The notes: generated by a model not told the origin, from the letters alone. A stretch of 64,000 nt of DNA from Pseudeuparius sepicola (GCA_963920635.1 OY987308.1:19125096-19189095); one strand, 5' to 3'. Positions 41,774-56,700 are shown, counted from the first letter of the stretch. Program-made: numbers and translations.

Positions 41774-44700
41774 CTGTGGAATGAAGGTTAAAATAACTTT
41801 GTCGTTTCCTACTCTTCAAGCCCTTTCATTTGATACCCATTGACAAAAAAATACATCATCAGCCATCTTGTGGCGACGGCCATTATGATAGTATTACCAT
41901 ATTGAGTATTGCATATTGTATTGTCACCAGAACTATGGGTGTGTGCAAAATTTCAGCTGAATCGGATGTCAAGAAGTGGTTCTAATACAGTTTGCAAGAT
42001 TCGACCCACACATACCTACATAGTAACATACCTAATAACTAACAGGGCAAGTTAAACAAAAGCTTGTATTTAACGGTTGTATTCGTCAAAAATCCGAGCG
42101 CTTTATAAATAGTAGGAACAGTAGGAGTCTGGCCATCGATACAAATAAAATTATCAGTGTTTAAATACTTTTCACACCGTACGACGCTTTCGAACCGGAA
42201 ATAATATTATTAATTGTTAATAATTTTCAATTTTCACTCGTATCTCGGCCATGATATTATAATGTCGATTAATTTTTCTCTTAATTCCTCTGTATTAAAA
42301 CGTTAAAACTAATCCGTTTAATTAGTAAGTAATTACCAAGTTCCAGAGATAAGGGACGATCATAAGGGCAACTCCTGCGCTGACATTAGCGGCTCCAACA
42401 CCGACATTTCGAATAGTGGTAGGATACAACTCTGCAGTGAACACCGGCATGATGGCATTGCTCGAACTGATACTGAACTTGCTGCAACGAAAGCATAAAT
42501 TAACACTCGCAATGTTATGTTAGGTTAGCATAGGTTAGAGTTCCTATATGACTAGAAGAAAGAGTCATCTCGAGACACTTGATATGCCCAGTAAAGGACA
42601 GGTGACAGGAAAAAATACTAAATGAAAAACTTATTTGTGAAGAAATGAATAAATATTTCGCAGAAGTAGAAGACAATGAAAATTTCATGTTTCTAGAAGT
42701 ATAACGATAAAGTGCATTGTTTGGTTTGTAAAAAGGACCAGTATAATTTTTTTTAACATCGTTTTTATAGAAAATTTCTTAATTGATTATGATAGTTTCA
42801 TAAAATATGGGCTGGTTTACAGGGGCGTGCATTATTTATTTTATTTAGTCCCGTGGTACATACGCTATTTTTTGCACCGTAGGACTTAAAATTTAAAAAC
42901 TATGTAAAAGGAAACACTCGATATTACGGATATTATACCAATTTACTACTTTGCACCGTTGTAGCGAGGAAACTGTTTGAGATAGATAAAAATGAATTTC
43001 GCATTTCTATCTTAACTTTTCAAGGGCTACCTAATGGTGCTGGTACCAATTGGTACCATGGTGCCAAAATTGGTACCAAAAGGTACCTTGGTACCAACGT
43101 TGATCAGTTACACCACCGGATACCTCTTGAAAAGTTAAGGAGGAATGTGAAATTCATTTTGTTCCATCTCAATCAGTTTTGTCGCTATAACGGTGCATAA
43201 AGTAGTCAAAATGCATATTTTCAACTGTTCAAAGCTCAGAATCTACTAATTTTTAAAAATGACATTCTTCAGATGTGTTTAGAATTTTCCGTAGAATCCT
43301 AAAATATTTTGTTTATCTACTGCGTTCGTTACTGTTTATTTAATTAATGTTATTGAATAAAGTACATAGTTGGTCATTGTTTTTAGTTATTAAAGCAGTC
43401 AAAGATTAGTTAATACCAATTTTAAAGCACTTAGTTTGTTTGTCATTTAAAAATAGTATATTTCCATAAAAAAAAATGAAATTAGGTATCTAAAGTATCA
43501 CCAATATTAAAAAGTGGTAATACTGACGATCCAATAGAACAATATCAGTATTGCCAGTTTTTTTAAAAATTTTAGAAAAAGTAATGCATAATAAATTATA
43601 AAATTATTAGAAAGTAAATATTTTCTGTTTAATAGTCAATTTGGGTTTCGAAAGTCTGGAGATACAGAAGTCGCAGCAGTAGATATTATTACAGATATCC
43701 TCTTAAAAGTTGATAAAAATGTAGTATGTTGTTTGTTATCTTTAAACTTCACTAAAGCCTTTAATATAGTAGATCATATAGAAAATTGTATAACATTGGA
43801 ATTAGAGAAAATATTTACTGTTAGTTCGAATACTACTTAGAAAATGTAATACAGTAGATATGTGCAAATTTCAAATAAAGATTTTTTTTATTTTGGTCAT
43901 AGTTTTTTCAGAAATTCGGTCTAATATTTTGGAAGATTTAAAATTGTAATTATTTGGGTGCAACCAAATAAATTGACTCTAAATTTTAACAAATCATCAG
44001 TTATGTTCATTTCCAAACGTCCAATAAAGAACAAAATATAACCCTTAACTTTATTCAATAAAACAATAAATTATAGTAAATGTATAAAATTTGCAGGGTT
44101 ACTATAATAATTATAAATTGATGAAAATTTAAATTGGATGAAACGTATAGAATCTGTTTCTAAATGTCCCACCTCTAGTGGGAATTTTCTACAATATGCC
44201 ATTGAAGCATTTAAGAAATATATATTTTACATTAACTAACTCAAAATTACATACAATATTTAACTTCAATTTGGGGTTCTGCAAATTCTAGAGTTTTAAA
44301 AGAATCATGTGTGTTAGAAAACAAAATTGTAAAGTGTATGCGTGGATTACCATTGTTAGAACCCACGGCAAATACATATAAACTATTTGGATATTTAAAT
44401 TTGTGTTGTATTTATAAATTATAAATTTGCATATTTATACACTCTGTTATAAAAAAATAAGAAACACCAAAGCCTAAATTTTAAAATAAAAAATGTTGCA
44501 AAACATGAATAGAGGAAGAGACCCAAATTTGAGACACTTTTTTTGTAAATTCGAAATAAAATTCAATCTTAATTTTTTTTTATAAATTTGTATTGGAATA
44601 GTTGCTTAGTGCATTGACAAAACAGTGATGCACAGAAACTACATTAAAATAGCGATCTAGACAAATTATTCAACTTAAACTTTTTTTTTTGTCAATTTCC

Positions 44701-47700
44701 CCATAAAATAAAAGGTTGCCTAATTTGAGACAGGCTGACTAATTTGAGACAGACTGACATCTCAATTACGCACTTCCTTTACATCTTCTACCATAGTATG
44801 AGAGTCCCATTTCTTGTGTTTTTTGGCATCTGTAACCAAAAAAATGAAAATATTTTTTGGGGGCCTAATTTGAGATAGTCTCAATTACAGTACAAATTTT
44901 GTATCTCAAATTAGGAACTTTCAGTATAAAAAATTGACAACAGTATTTTAGGTTAGTTATGAAAAAATAGTGCCAGATTTCAATAAAATATCATTAAGCA
45001 ACACCTCCTATACCAACTACTACGACATAGAAATTTTTTTACACTTCACCTTGACTGTAAATGCCAGTTTATTTACACTATCAAAAAAAATTTAGCATTC
45101 AAATTGCACCAAACGTGCTTTTGTACAGAAACAAACGAACTGAAGCGCTGAACTACCACTTTAACACTACACCCCAGTTTATTTTAATTAGTCTAGGCTA
45201 TTTCTGTTAGATGGCGTTACATATCTTTTAATATAAGGAGCTATCTCAAATTAGGCACCTATCTCAAATTTGGGTCTCTTCCTCTATGGTACAAGACAAA
45301 CAAATTTAATGAAGATATAAAAAGTACCTAATTTTGGAATGAACTGTTAAGTCGGTGGAGAATAATAAAGGAATGAATGAATATCTCAACTAGTTTGATA
45401 AATATTCAATAAAGCCCACATATTTTTTGCAACTTTAACACCCAGCAACTTTTTTATAAGGCCTTAAAAAGATATAGTTTATTCAAGAAAGTGCGGTTAT
45501 TTTTTGGTTTTCTATAAAACTTAATCACCGTGTATATATAAAAGGTGTTTTATGGAAATATAAACTTTAAACTTCATTGTTGGGCTTAACTTTTCATTCT
45601 CAAAAACTTTTCATGATACATATTTTCTCTAAAAAATAAAAATAAGGGTGTTTTCTCGAGCCTTTTTCATATTTTAGAACCTCCCAGTATACGAAATGAA
45701 ATATTCAAATTTTGAAAACTGCGTTTTGAGTTTGCAGAAATATACAAACTTTTATTTAGAATAAAATTTTTCGATATTATTATGATTCATCTTATTTTTT
45801 GTAACTGCCCAAAAACCGCATTGAGGAATCCATCGACGGTTATACGCGATATACCTATAGGGATCAGTGGCGTAACCAGAATATAAAGTTGGGGGGGCTA
45901 ATTATTTCAAAAAAATTCTTCAGTGTTATTTACGGCAAAACTATTGTTTTAAAATATATTTTATTTAGAAATAAATACCACGCGACAGATCTTTGGGGGG
46001 GTGCTAAAGCCCCCAAAGCCCCCCCCCCCTGGTTACGCCACTGATAGGGATTCTACACCAACCTGACCCGAAGGGTGATATTCGTCAAAATTTTGAAATA
46101 TCAATTACGTACCTCAGCACGGGCGTATCCAAGGGGGGGGTTTCGGGGGTTCAAACCCCCCCCCCCCCCCGAAATAAGCAAAATATTACCTAATATTATA
46201 CCGAAAAAACACGAGGAGTGAAGAGTTAAATTATTATTACGTTTGAATATATGTAGTAATAGTAGCGCCTAGCGCCATCTTTTGACGAGAGGCAGACGCA
46301 GTTGCAGCCGAACTATTTTGTATTGTAGGGACACTTTGCGTTGTTTCTCGATTATTCGCCACGCCCCTCGGTCGAAATGAGCGGAACTTTGTGGAAGTTC
46401 GTGGAAGTTTCTGGACGGCTACTGGGCTGCTATATAAGCGGCGCCGCGGCGCTTACGGCAGTATTCTTCCATGCGAACTCGAAGCGAATAAAAGTGAAAA
46501 GTGGTGAACGAATAGTGAAGAGAATTAAGTGTACCGTGTAAGTGAGTAATTTTAGTGCGCTGTTATTCGATGACCTTGTTAAGGATAGATACGTGAATCA
46601 TCATTACTGTCGAAAAATTGAGGGGAAAAAAAGGAAGGGTGATAAACTTAAAGGTTGGACTACTGGAAAAAGTGGTGTAGTCAAGGTCAAGGGGTTTCTA
46701 ATAAAGAAACAAATTTGGATTTAGCTATCAAAGCTTCAGCTACCTTGCATGCTGATAAGAAGACTGCCGAAATCTAGTTTGGAATGCCTAGATATGTGCG
46801 ATAAAAACCTTTATCCTAATATTTACACATTACTACAAATCTTGGCTACCATTCCTGTATCCACTGCTACCCCAGAAAGGTCTTTCTCGAGCCTAAGGAG
46901 ACTGAAAAACTATTTACGAAACACTACAAGTGAAAACAGACTTAATGGTTTGGCTCTAATGAACGTTCACTATGGAACAGAAATTCATGCAGATGAAGTA
47001 GTGGATATATTTAAAAGAAAAAGCCGAAGATTTCTTCTTTAATGGTTTTAGATTTAGCGCAGAGGAACGAAATTAATTTTTCCATTTCATTTAAAGTTAA
47101 GAACTTTATAAATATGTCGTAGTTTTTCGGATGAATATATAGACATTAAATTTCATGTAAGTATATTTTTGTTGTTTTATTTACTTCTCAAACTAACCCC
47201 CCCCCCAAAACTAAATCCTGACTACGCCCGTGTACCTCAGCATGGTGAGAGTAGTGACGATCCAACCCATCGATTCGTTCGAATCCGGAGTGGGCAGTGC
47301 TGCGGCGAAGGCGGCCCCCGCACCGCTGATCAGCATCGTCAGCGCTAGAGGCCACCGTCTCCCTCCTCGCAACAGCAGCACGATGGAGAGCGCTATCGCC
47401 GGTACCTCGACAGCGCCAATCAGTACCTGACAAATAGATGGAACGTTTAGAATGTGCTTATCGTGTTTGGGGGTTGCCTTAGACAAGGAAAGAGGGATGA
47501 CACCGCGCCTGCCTACCCTGCCGTGTATAGATTTTGTTACGTCGCTTTGAACGGCGGCCATTTTATATGTGGCAGACAAAGCGAGTACGTAGTGAGTTAT
47601 ACTATATTCAAACTAAATGCAAGTGGCGCGTAAACATTTACACGATGGAAGCACGTGAACAATTCTGAGGGTTAATACGAGGCAGGGCCGCATTAAGGAG

Positions 47701-50700
47701 GATCTTTATGAATTTTGTAATATAAAATATTAAAATAATATGCCCCAGTATTAAGAATTTTAGCTTTTAGCTAGAATTTAGCAAGCCGAACACTCTAGCC
47801 ATGCGACAATTTTTGTTTATGTTTCACTTGCGTTTAGTTTGAATAGGGTTATAGTTTCGTGAAAAGTAACAGTATATACTTTTACGACGGTGAATTGTTC
47901 AGCGTTTGGTTGAAAAAGCAGAAGTGAAAAGCAAGAGCCCGGGATTTCGTTCCACAGGTAAATATTTAACAAGCTATCTTTGAAAGATGGTCTAAAACGT
48001 TATTTTTTCTCAAATATACTTTTTTCAAATTCCTTCTTCCTTTTAGTATGATAAAGTGCATTGTTTTATTTGTAAATAGGACCAATTTAATTATTTTTTT
48101 AACATCGTTTTTATTGAAAATTTCTTAATTGATTATGATAGTTTCATAAAACATGGTCTGGTTTCCATGGGCGTGCATTATTTATTTTATTTTGATTGAT
48201 TCGAAATCGCAGCAAATAAATATATTTTTATTATACTTCTTGAAAACACCTTATTTTCATCTGTTTTAGCAATATTGAAAGATGGGGTTTTTCGGGCTAG
48301 CGCACGGAAACAGCGCACGGAAAGTTTTTAATACCGAATATATGGCTTTAAAATAGAAATATACAGCAAACTAAACTAAATTTAAGAAACTATATGCTCT
48401 CTGATATTTAACATGTAGCTATTTCGTATTTTAATTCGTATGTGTTTCAATATTTAGATACATTTCTGTAATATTTTTGACGTTTTATTCACCTTATCTG
48501 ACAATAACTAATTTACAACAAAGCACCTTTGAAATAATTTGAGTAACCATGGAAACGCATCATACATACCAAACACTATATTGTCTGCATTGTTTATTTT
48601 TTGTCAATTAAATTTATTATAATATGCCGATAAAATGTTTTAAGTTTCCGTTTCCAAAGAAGTATGATAAAAAATATCGTTCATTACACGTCCAGAAATA
48701 GATTTTTCCGTGCTTGCATGACTTCCCGTGTTCGGCTGCGCCTCACACGGGAATTTGTCACGCGCGCACGGAAAAATCTTTATTTCTAGGCTTGCTTTAC
48801 ATTTGGAAAATTATCTGCAAATAAATACCAATATTTCAAATTACATATAAGTCAAAATTAACTACCTTTTCATTTTTAACATTTTTGTGATATTGGCTAA
48901 GAACGCGTTTCATGCTACGCCACTGGCCTGTAGCACGATGTGCCAGTCGGTAACACGGCCGCGAGGGCTGTTAGGCGTCCTCTCTCTTTCCTTGTCTAAT
49001 AAGGGGGATGCCCAAATTGGCCATAAAAATGTTTGCCAGCTTTGCGGACCGATATGTCCGATAAGTTCTAAATTGCGTGATCAAACTTAAAGCCTTTCGA
49101 AATATCAGGAAAAGACTAATTTTTATGTAATATGAAAAGTTTCGATACGAAGCGCCGTTCTCGAGATATTGACCATTGAAGTTTTTTCTTAATATTTCTC
49201 CAGAAATACGCGCGAAATCTTTAGATTTAGATTTAAAAGGCCCGCCAGCTGGCGACGCGAAACGTCACTACGTCATTGCAGGAAGGTAGCTTTTTGTAAT
49301 TGTTTACGTTTACTTGTCTGGCGATTTTCCTGTTTTAAAGAACGTTTGTTGTGTTTATTGGGTGTTGAACTGTGTTTTTTAGTAATGCAGGACGTGGAGT
49401 TTTATTAATAAGGTGGTAAAACAGCAGTGATTCAGAATAAAGTGATTAAAATTCAATTTTAGTTTATGGGTGTCATGCCTTGGACGTGTTCTCAACTGCA
49501 AGGGAAACTACAAAGGCGGTCCTAAAAGTGTCCGCTTTTTCCTCCCTAAAGACCCCATTTTAAGGGAAAAGTGGGTTAAGGCCATCAAAAGAGATTTTGT
49601 TCCTACATAGTCTTCCAGGGTAAAAGTGGTTTTGGTTTGGACTGTTTGAAGAGTGTTCTACTTCTATGGTTATACCTAACAATTTTACACGATTAAACGT
49701 AACCACCTTAAAATTAGTTTTATGGTTTTATTCATTCGAATTTAGTTGTGTCTATGCACGCAAATAAGAAATAATTGAAATTTACGAAAATTGTACCGGT
49801 AATGTAACTTTCACTCTCGTAGATTATTATCCGTATTGTAAAACCATGAGCAATATACAGGGTGAGTCACATCCAAAGTCAGAGCCGAAAACACAAGGTA
49901 GAACTCGCTAAAATAAGCACATATTCTTAATAAACATAAGCTCAAACACGCTTGGTTCTCCAAATACAGCCTGTTAAAATTTTTCCAAAAATAACATATT
50001 TTTTTAATTTCTTTCGAGCCCATTTAGGAATTCCAACCAAATTTGGTACACATTATTCATTGGACGGTTGCCATTTTGTGCAATAATTTGACCCCGTTCA
50101 GATGATCAGCGGCGTAGATACAAATAGTTACTGTAAATAATTGTATAAAAAAGTAGTACGGTCCTGTGCCAAAACAAAAAAAATTGCCTTTTTTGGATAG
50201 CCCATTCAATTTGGAACAAAAAGCGCCTCTTGGTATTTTTTTACTTCTGGTACAGTTTTTTCGTAATTTCGGATTTTTTAAACTAGTGCCAAGGTGATTA
50301 TGCTGGCATTTAAAATAAAATTATTGTGTCTACGCCGCTGCTCATCTGAACAGGGCCAAATTATTGCACAAAATGACAACCCATAATATGTATCAAATTT
50401 TGTTGGAATTCCTAAACAGGCTCGAAAGAAATTAAAAAAATATTTGGAAAAGTTTCAACACGCTGTACTATATGGAGAACCAAGCGTTTTCGAGCTAATG
50501 TTTATTCAAAACCGCAATTTTTTCCCAATTTAACCTTTGTTCCAGCTCTGCTACTTTCCGAGATCCCCACAGTGGGCATCGAAAAAAACTCACCCTGTAT
50601 TTGTAAACAATCATTTTAAAGTGTTTTTTTCTTACTAAATTTACCAAGTTGACATCTTGAAATTTGAATTTGGCGCCTTAGCCCCACCTCCCTTGGATGA

Positions 50701-53700
50701 CTCATCGCTTTCGGCTGCCGGTGGCCTTGCCGTTGCGACGGTGCCGGTCCGGCCGCCCCGGAAGCACGTTCCACTCACCGAATTGATGTACAGATCGCCG
50801 CCGATGTTGCCGAGGTTGAGCACCAGCCCGTAGTAGACCAGGTAGACGCTGAACCAGATGAGGAAGAGGACGGCCGTGCGCCTGCGCATCTCCCGCGTCC
50901 TGAACAGGTCGAGCACGCCGCCGGCGTCGCGGGACGCGTCGCCGCCGCCGGCCGCAACGTCCGGCGCCAGCCTCTTCTCGAGGTCCTGGGGGGGCGTGCG
51001 CCGATTGGCGCGCGCCGCCGAGCGCAGCACGCGCGCCACCTCCTCGGTGCGGCCGAGCGCCAGCAGCCAGCGCGGCGACTCCGGGATCACCCACCTGCCG
51101 GCGATTTATCCGTGAGCGTGCGGAAAGTCGGGCTTTTCCGCACCCGTGCGGCAAAATCGCTTTCGCGCCCCACCACATTACGCGATCATCTTAAGTTTAT
51201 GTCGCTGGAAGCGTTGATATTAGTGTTAGCATTTTACGGAAAATCCCCTTCGCGTCGATCACATAGTTGGGGTGGTCTCAAATTCAAGAATACTTACCTA
51301 TCCAGGGTGATTCAGTTTTATTCTGCGACACTTCAACAGGTGATCGAAAACCAAAAAATAACCGCACTTTTTTATAAACTATATCATTTTAAGGCCTTAT
51401 TAAAAATTTACAGGGTGTTAAAGTTTTAAGAAGCATGTGGTCTTTATTGAATATTTACCAAACTAGTTGAGATATTTAAGTCATATTTGGTACACGTTAT
51501 AACGGCATGGGTTAGCATAAAACCCGTTAATATCAAACACCTTGAACGACCCGTGGCGTATAAGTAGGTAATTAGTATAATTGTTTTTAGAAAAAAAAAG
51601 AACCACCTTGTATAGCAATAAAATGTATTTAATTTCTTATGTAAATTTTAATTCTAAACAAAAATGCCCTCTTGGTATTTTTTTGTGTGTATCATGGTTC
51701 GGTGGTAAATTTGATTTTTTGTATTATTTCGGGGTATTTCTGAAAAATTATTTAAAAAATTTGCTCCATAAGATAAGTATTACTTAAAGTGGAAATAATG
51801 TGTTTGCTACTTAAAATAAAGTAACTTTTTCCAATAAACTTACCTATTTAAGGCTATACTTTTGAAGATACGGGGTCTAATACATTGAAGGAAGATACAA
51901 TTAATATTACGCTCTGTATCTTGAAAAGTAAAACTTTGAATGGGTAAGTTTATTGGGAAAAGTTACTGTATTTAAAGTAAGAAACAAATTTTTTCTGCTT
52001 TGAGTGTCACTTATGGAGCGAAGTTTTAAGCTAATCTTTCAAAAGTAGCCCGAAATAATACGAAAAAATCAAATTTGCTATGGAACCATGACACATGAAA
52101 AAATGCTAAGAGAACGTTTTTGTTTACAATTAAAATTTACATAAGAAATTGAATACATTTTATTGCTAACAAAGTGGTTCATTTTTTTTTTCTAAAAACA
52201 ATTATGCTAAGTACCCACTTCTACGCCAATGGTTGTTCAAGGTGTTTGATATTGACAGGTTTTATGCTAACCCAATCCGTTATAACGTGTATCAAATATG
52301 ACTTAAACATCTCAACTAGTTTGGTAAATATTCAATAAATTCCACATATTTCTTACAACTTAAACACCCTGTAACTTTTTTATAAGGCTTTAAATTGATA
52401 TGGTTTATAGAAGAAAGTGAAATTATTTTTTGGTTTTCTATCACCTATTGAAGTGTCGCAGAATAAAACTGAATCACCCTGTACAGTCGTTTTAGAATTA
52501 TTCTGTAGTTTAATTCCTTGGCGATGATTTATGACCAGGAATTAATTAAAAACTACCAACTATTTGTGCACCAAATGTCAATTTCAGATATGTATGAGTG
52601 ACTTCATGATGCGTATTCTTTTTTTTAAATTAAATATAATAGCTACTCTGGTAAAATAGTGTAACAAGATAAAATAGTGTGGTAAAATAAAATAGTAAAC
52701 AGTAAAATCTGTATTTTTGTTTGAGAATAAAGTAATATCTGCGGGAATGATATACATTATATAAGATATAGGGTGTCCCTATTTATTGCTTTAAAATGTC
52801 AATTTTCTCGCTAATTTTTAAGATCAATTGATGGTTCGAAAATTAAACTTTCGTAAAATTTTAATTTTTTGATCAATTTTGTCAAATATGCATGGAATGC
52901 TAAAAATATATTGTTAGAAATAATTACAGTGTGTCCCAATTTGATACTGGACACCTCAGAAATATATGAAGGGCAAATAATACAAATGGTCTATATTTTT
53001 TTATTGGTAGTACCAAGGGAGAGTATCTCATAGGCGGTGGTATTTGGATGGGGTAATTATTTCATGGCCTGCTATGATTTTTTTAAAATAGCAAATTTTC
53101 AAGAAACCCCATTAGGGATTTTTTTACGATGAAAACTTGTTCAGAATGAAAAACTGAGTAGATTCTCAAAATTTCAAACGGCTAGGCCTACTTTGATTTT
53201 TAGATTTAACTCCCACTTTTTTATTAGAAAAGTGTCCTTTCTGGAGCTTTCACGTCAAAATTTTATTTTTTCACGATGATCAAGTTACCTTAATAATATT
53301 TTGACGTGAAAGCTCCAGGAAGGACACACTTCTAAGAAAAAATTGGGAGAAAAAGGCGAAAAAGCTAAAAATCAAAGTAGGCCTAGACTTTTGAAATTTT
53401 GCGAATCTACTCAGTTTTTCATTTTGAACAAGTTTTCTTAATAACATTTTGTCGTAAAAAAATCCCTAATAGAAAATGACCTATTTTAAAAAATCATAGC
53501 AGACCTTGAAATAATTACCCCATCCAAATACCACCGCCTATGAGATACTCTCCCTTGGGACTACCAATAACAAAATAGATACCATTTGTTTTCCTTGTCC
53601 TTCATATAGTTCTGAGGTGTCCAGTATCAAATTGGGACACACTGTATGTAAAACTATATGGTTTGAAATTGGGAGAAGAAAAGGAACCTTCAAAACTCAA

Positions 53701-56700
53701 ATATCTCGTCAAATATATGTACATGGTGTCTCAAAAATCTGACCAAGTGATGCTCACTTCCGGTCAAACCGGAAGTGAGAAATGAAAACCGACAATATTT
53801 TGTTACTCCGCGTATATTCATTACTAATAGTCTAAAATATTGATTTTTATTATTTTAAACCATGATTTCTTTGCCTATGCCCATACCAAATAAAATGGTA
53901 AAATAAATAATGTAGGTGTTTACATACATAGGTAGGTATAGACAATATTTGACGATTTTCTACAACTTTGTTGCTGCGTCCGAATGAAGCGTAATACTAC
54001 CGTGGAATAGAACTTTTCCTACGTAAATCGGCCAGCTGAATCGATTTAGCATGGTCCCGAAGGCGTAGGGCTCACCGGTTTCGAGGAAATTATTTTTTTG
54101 AAAATTCGACCCCTCGATTTTGAAGGTTTTGGACAATTTTGGACATTAAATACGAAATCTTGGAAACAACTGGACGAAATCTAATTTAACCTTCATTTTC
54201 GACGTCTACGGGTCAAACTATGTCGGAAAAACTTATTTTCGGGGCATGTTAAAATTTTTGGAAATTCAAAAAAGTGCGCTGACCGGGCACTTGGAAATTT
54301 TTTAGACGAATTTGGAGGCCGGATCCGTGTTCTACGGGTCAATTTACGTCGGATAGGCTGGTTTTGGGGTCATTCTGAGCTCGTTTAAAAAGTTGACATT
54401 TTTGCAATTTAAGGTTTTTTTCGAAAAAGTGCGCTGGCCGGGCCTTTAGAAACTTCCAAGTTTAATTTCGACCGGATTTTCGGTTTGTACGGATCAAACT
54501 GCGTCGGATAAGCCTGTTTCCGGCTAATTTTAATTTTTATGCGAAATGGTCAAATTTCAGTTTCCAAAGGGGTTAACCCCCCAAAAATCTCGGGTAAATA
54601 TTCGTCACGCGCGCAGTTAATTTTTCAGGGGTCTGATTTCACCGTATCTTATACAACTCGAGGCGCTGCGTCGATTGACGCAACGTAGAATGTCGTAGCT
54701 CTAACCGTTTAGGCGCAAATGACCTCCATATTCAAATCGAAAGTGAAAACTCGAAGTTCGGTTTTTTAGTTGTATCTTCCGCCGATCCAGCTGTTCCTCA
54801 AAGGCGTAGGTTTTCGCGATCAGCGCGTAGATAGGTAGGTATGTACATATTCAGATGCCGAGAGATCGATTTTTGATTTAGATTTTGCCAAGGAGTACCT
54901 ATGCATAGGTAATTTTTTTTCATAATTTGGGTTTAATTTAGAAAATAGGTATATATTAACAATGGCAAAGCCAAAATCTACTAAGTATGTATCCTACGCT
55001 CTGGATTTAATTTTCATTCGTGCAATTCGAATAATTTTTTTACCATTGAGGACTGGTTTACATAAATTGCTGCAACGGGATTTTTTGCTTTTTATATGTA
55101 ACCAAAATATTTATTGGTGGCTGTGCATTAGGAATTTGAGTTAATTTTGCAATTTAAAATATAATATTATCTTATTAAGTGTAGGTATGTATAGTGACTA
55201 TTTAGGTACCTGTGGGTATATCATATCGCAGTTGTCACTTTATTGATTTGGTCTCAATTTATTCTCTAAGGCCTCTCCATATTACTCCATAATAATAAAT
55301 TTGCGGAACATTTTGTGATTCTGAAATCGTTTCCAATAAGCATTCTCTTACTTTTTGCTCAAATGCGCATTGAAAGATACCTACATTAGTTTTGCAATGG
55401 AACTTTTTGGTGAGCTGCAAATTATGCTTGCAAGTTTATGCGTATATTTTATAATCTTCATGAATAATTATTTTAAAGTTAAAATGGCAGTATCATTGTT
55501 TAGTCTCAAATTTTCATACTGCTTTGATTACTCTCTCAAAAATTTACTTGCAAGCCCATGAGGAAATATCCCACATGGTTTTTTCTTTACCTCAGAGTCA
55601 TTACTTTTATGTAAAACCAATTGAAATCTGACGAATCGACTTTTTTTCATTTTTCATTTTTAGCGAGAGACCAAAAAGTTTATTCGTAAAAGATATACAG
55701 GCAATACAGGCATATATTGTCATCGTAGATACTAGGGACTCTTTAAAGTAAAGGGACCCAGCATTATACTTTCCAAAGTGAGGCCTATTCTTTCCTCATT
55801 CTAATGGTCTCAGTGATGCTAAGTATGCCATTTTATTGGAGAATCTATTATGAATATAAGAGGTACTATGATTGTTAGTAAAAATTAATAATGGTTTCCA
55901 TGATTTCTAAAAATTTGACTTGACAATTTTGTGTATACAAGTAGTGCAGAATGTGGCAACTGTCAAATGAAAGAAATTTATTTTATAGTTGAAATCGATT
56001 TCCAGCAAATATTTCCACGAATTTAAGTAATAAGTATGGTAAGTCAGTACCTAGTGCCGATTTTGCTTATTTAAGAATTTGTCGCTATTGCACCTTGTTA
56101 TACCAGGTTCCTCAATCCATTTGTAATATGTATACCTACTTGAACTTTCTACCTCTGTTCAATGTATCTACCCAAAGAACTTTCACAGATTTTGGGATGG
56201 ACTAATAAGATTAGGTCTAGTAGTTCTAATGATGGTAGTTTTTCTCGGTGTTCATTATAAAATTTTTGTAATTTTATTTCTCTCCCAAGGTACCTTACAA
56301 ACTTAAAATAAACTTGTAGTAGTAGATAAAAATAACTCTTTAAAAAAAGACCTGACTGAAGCTTAATAATTTAAAATTTTCGAAATACGATTTGTTTTTA
56401 TCTACCTAGTTATACGTAATGCCCACGTAATGGGAATTATAGGATTACTAAAGGTGATACAGGAAAAATCTGGTTGCAATTATTGGGACTACTACAGGTG
56501 GCCGCATTACCTTTAATCGACACATCTGAGTATCTGGAAGTTAGAAAAGTAAAAACTTGTGAATTATGATGGGAAATATGTTGCCTCCTTTAGAATCTAT
56601 GGCACTGGCATGTCACATAAAACCTGATGGCAGTTGGACACTGACATGTAACATAACCTTGTATGTGGTCCCCATGTGGTCTCCTTGGAGTCGACAGAAA

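Noticed and set aside
50641..51178. Overlapping minus-strand frames of 149-158 residues at the GC-rich exon
   Set aside because: Only the frame with PESPRWL matches SLC22. The others are shadows of high GC, and the extension past 50779 runs through a GTGAGT donor.
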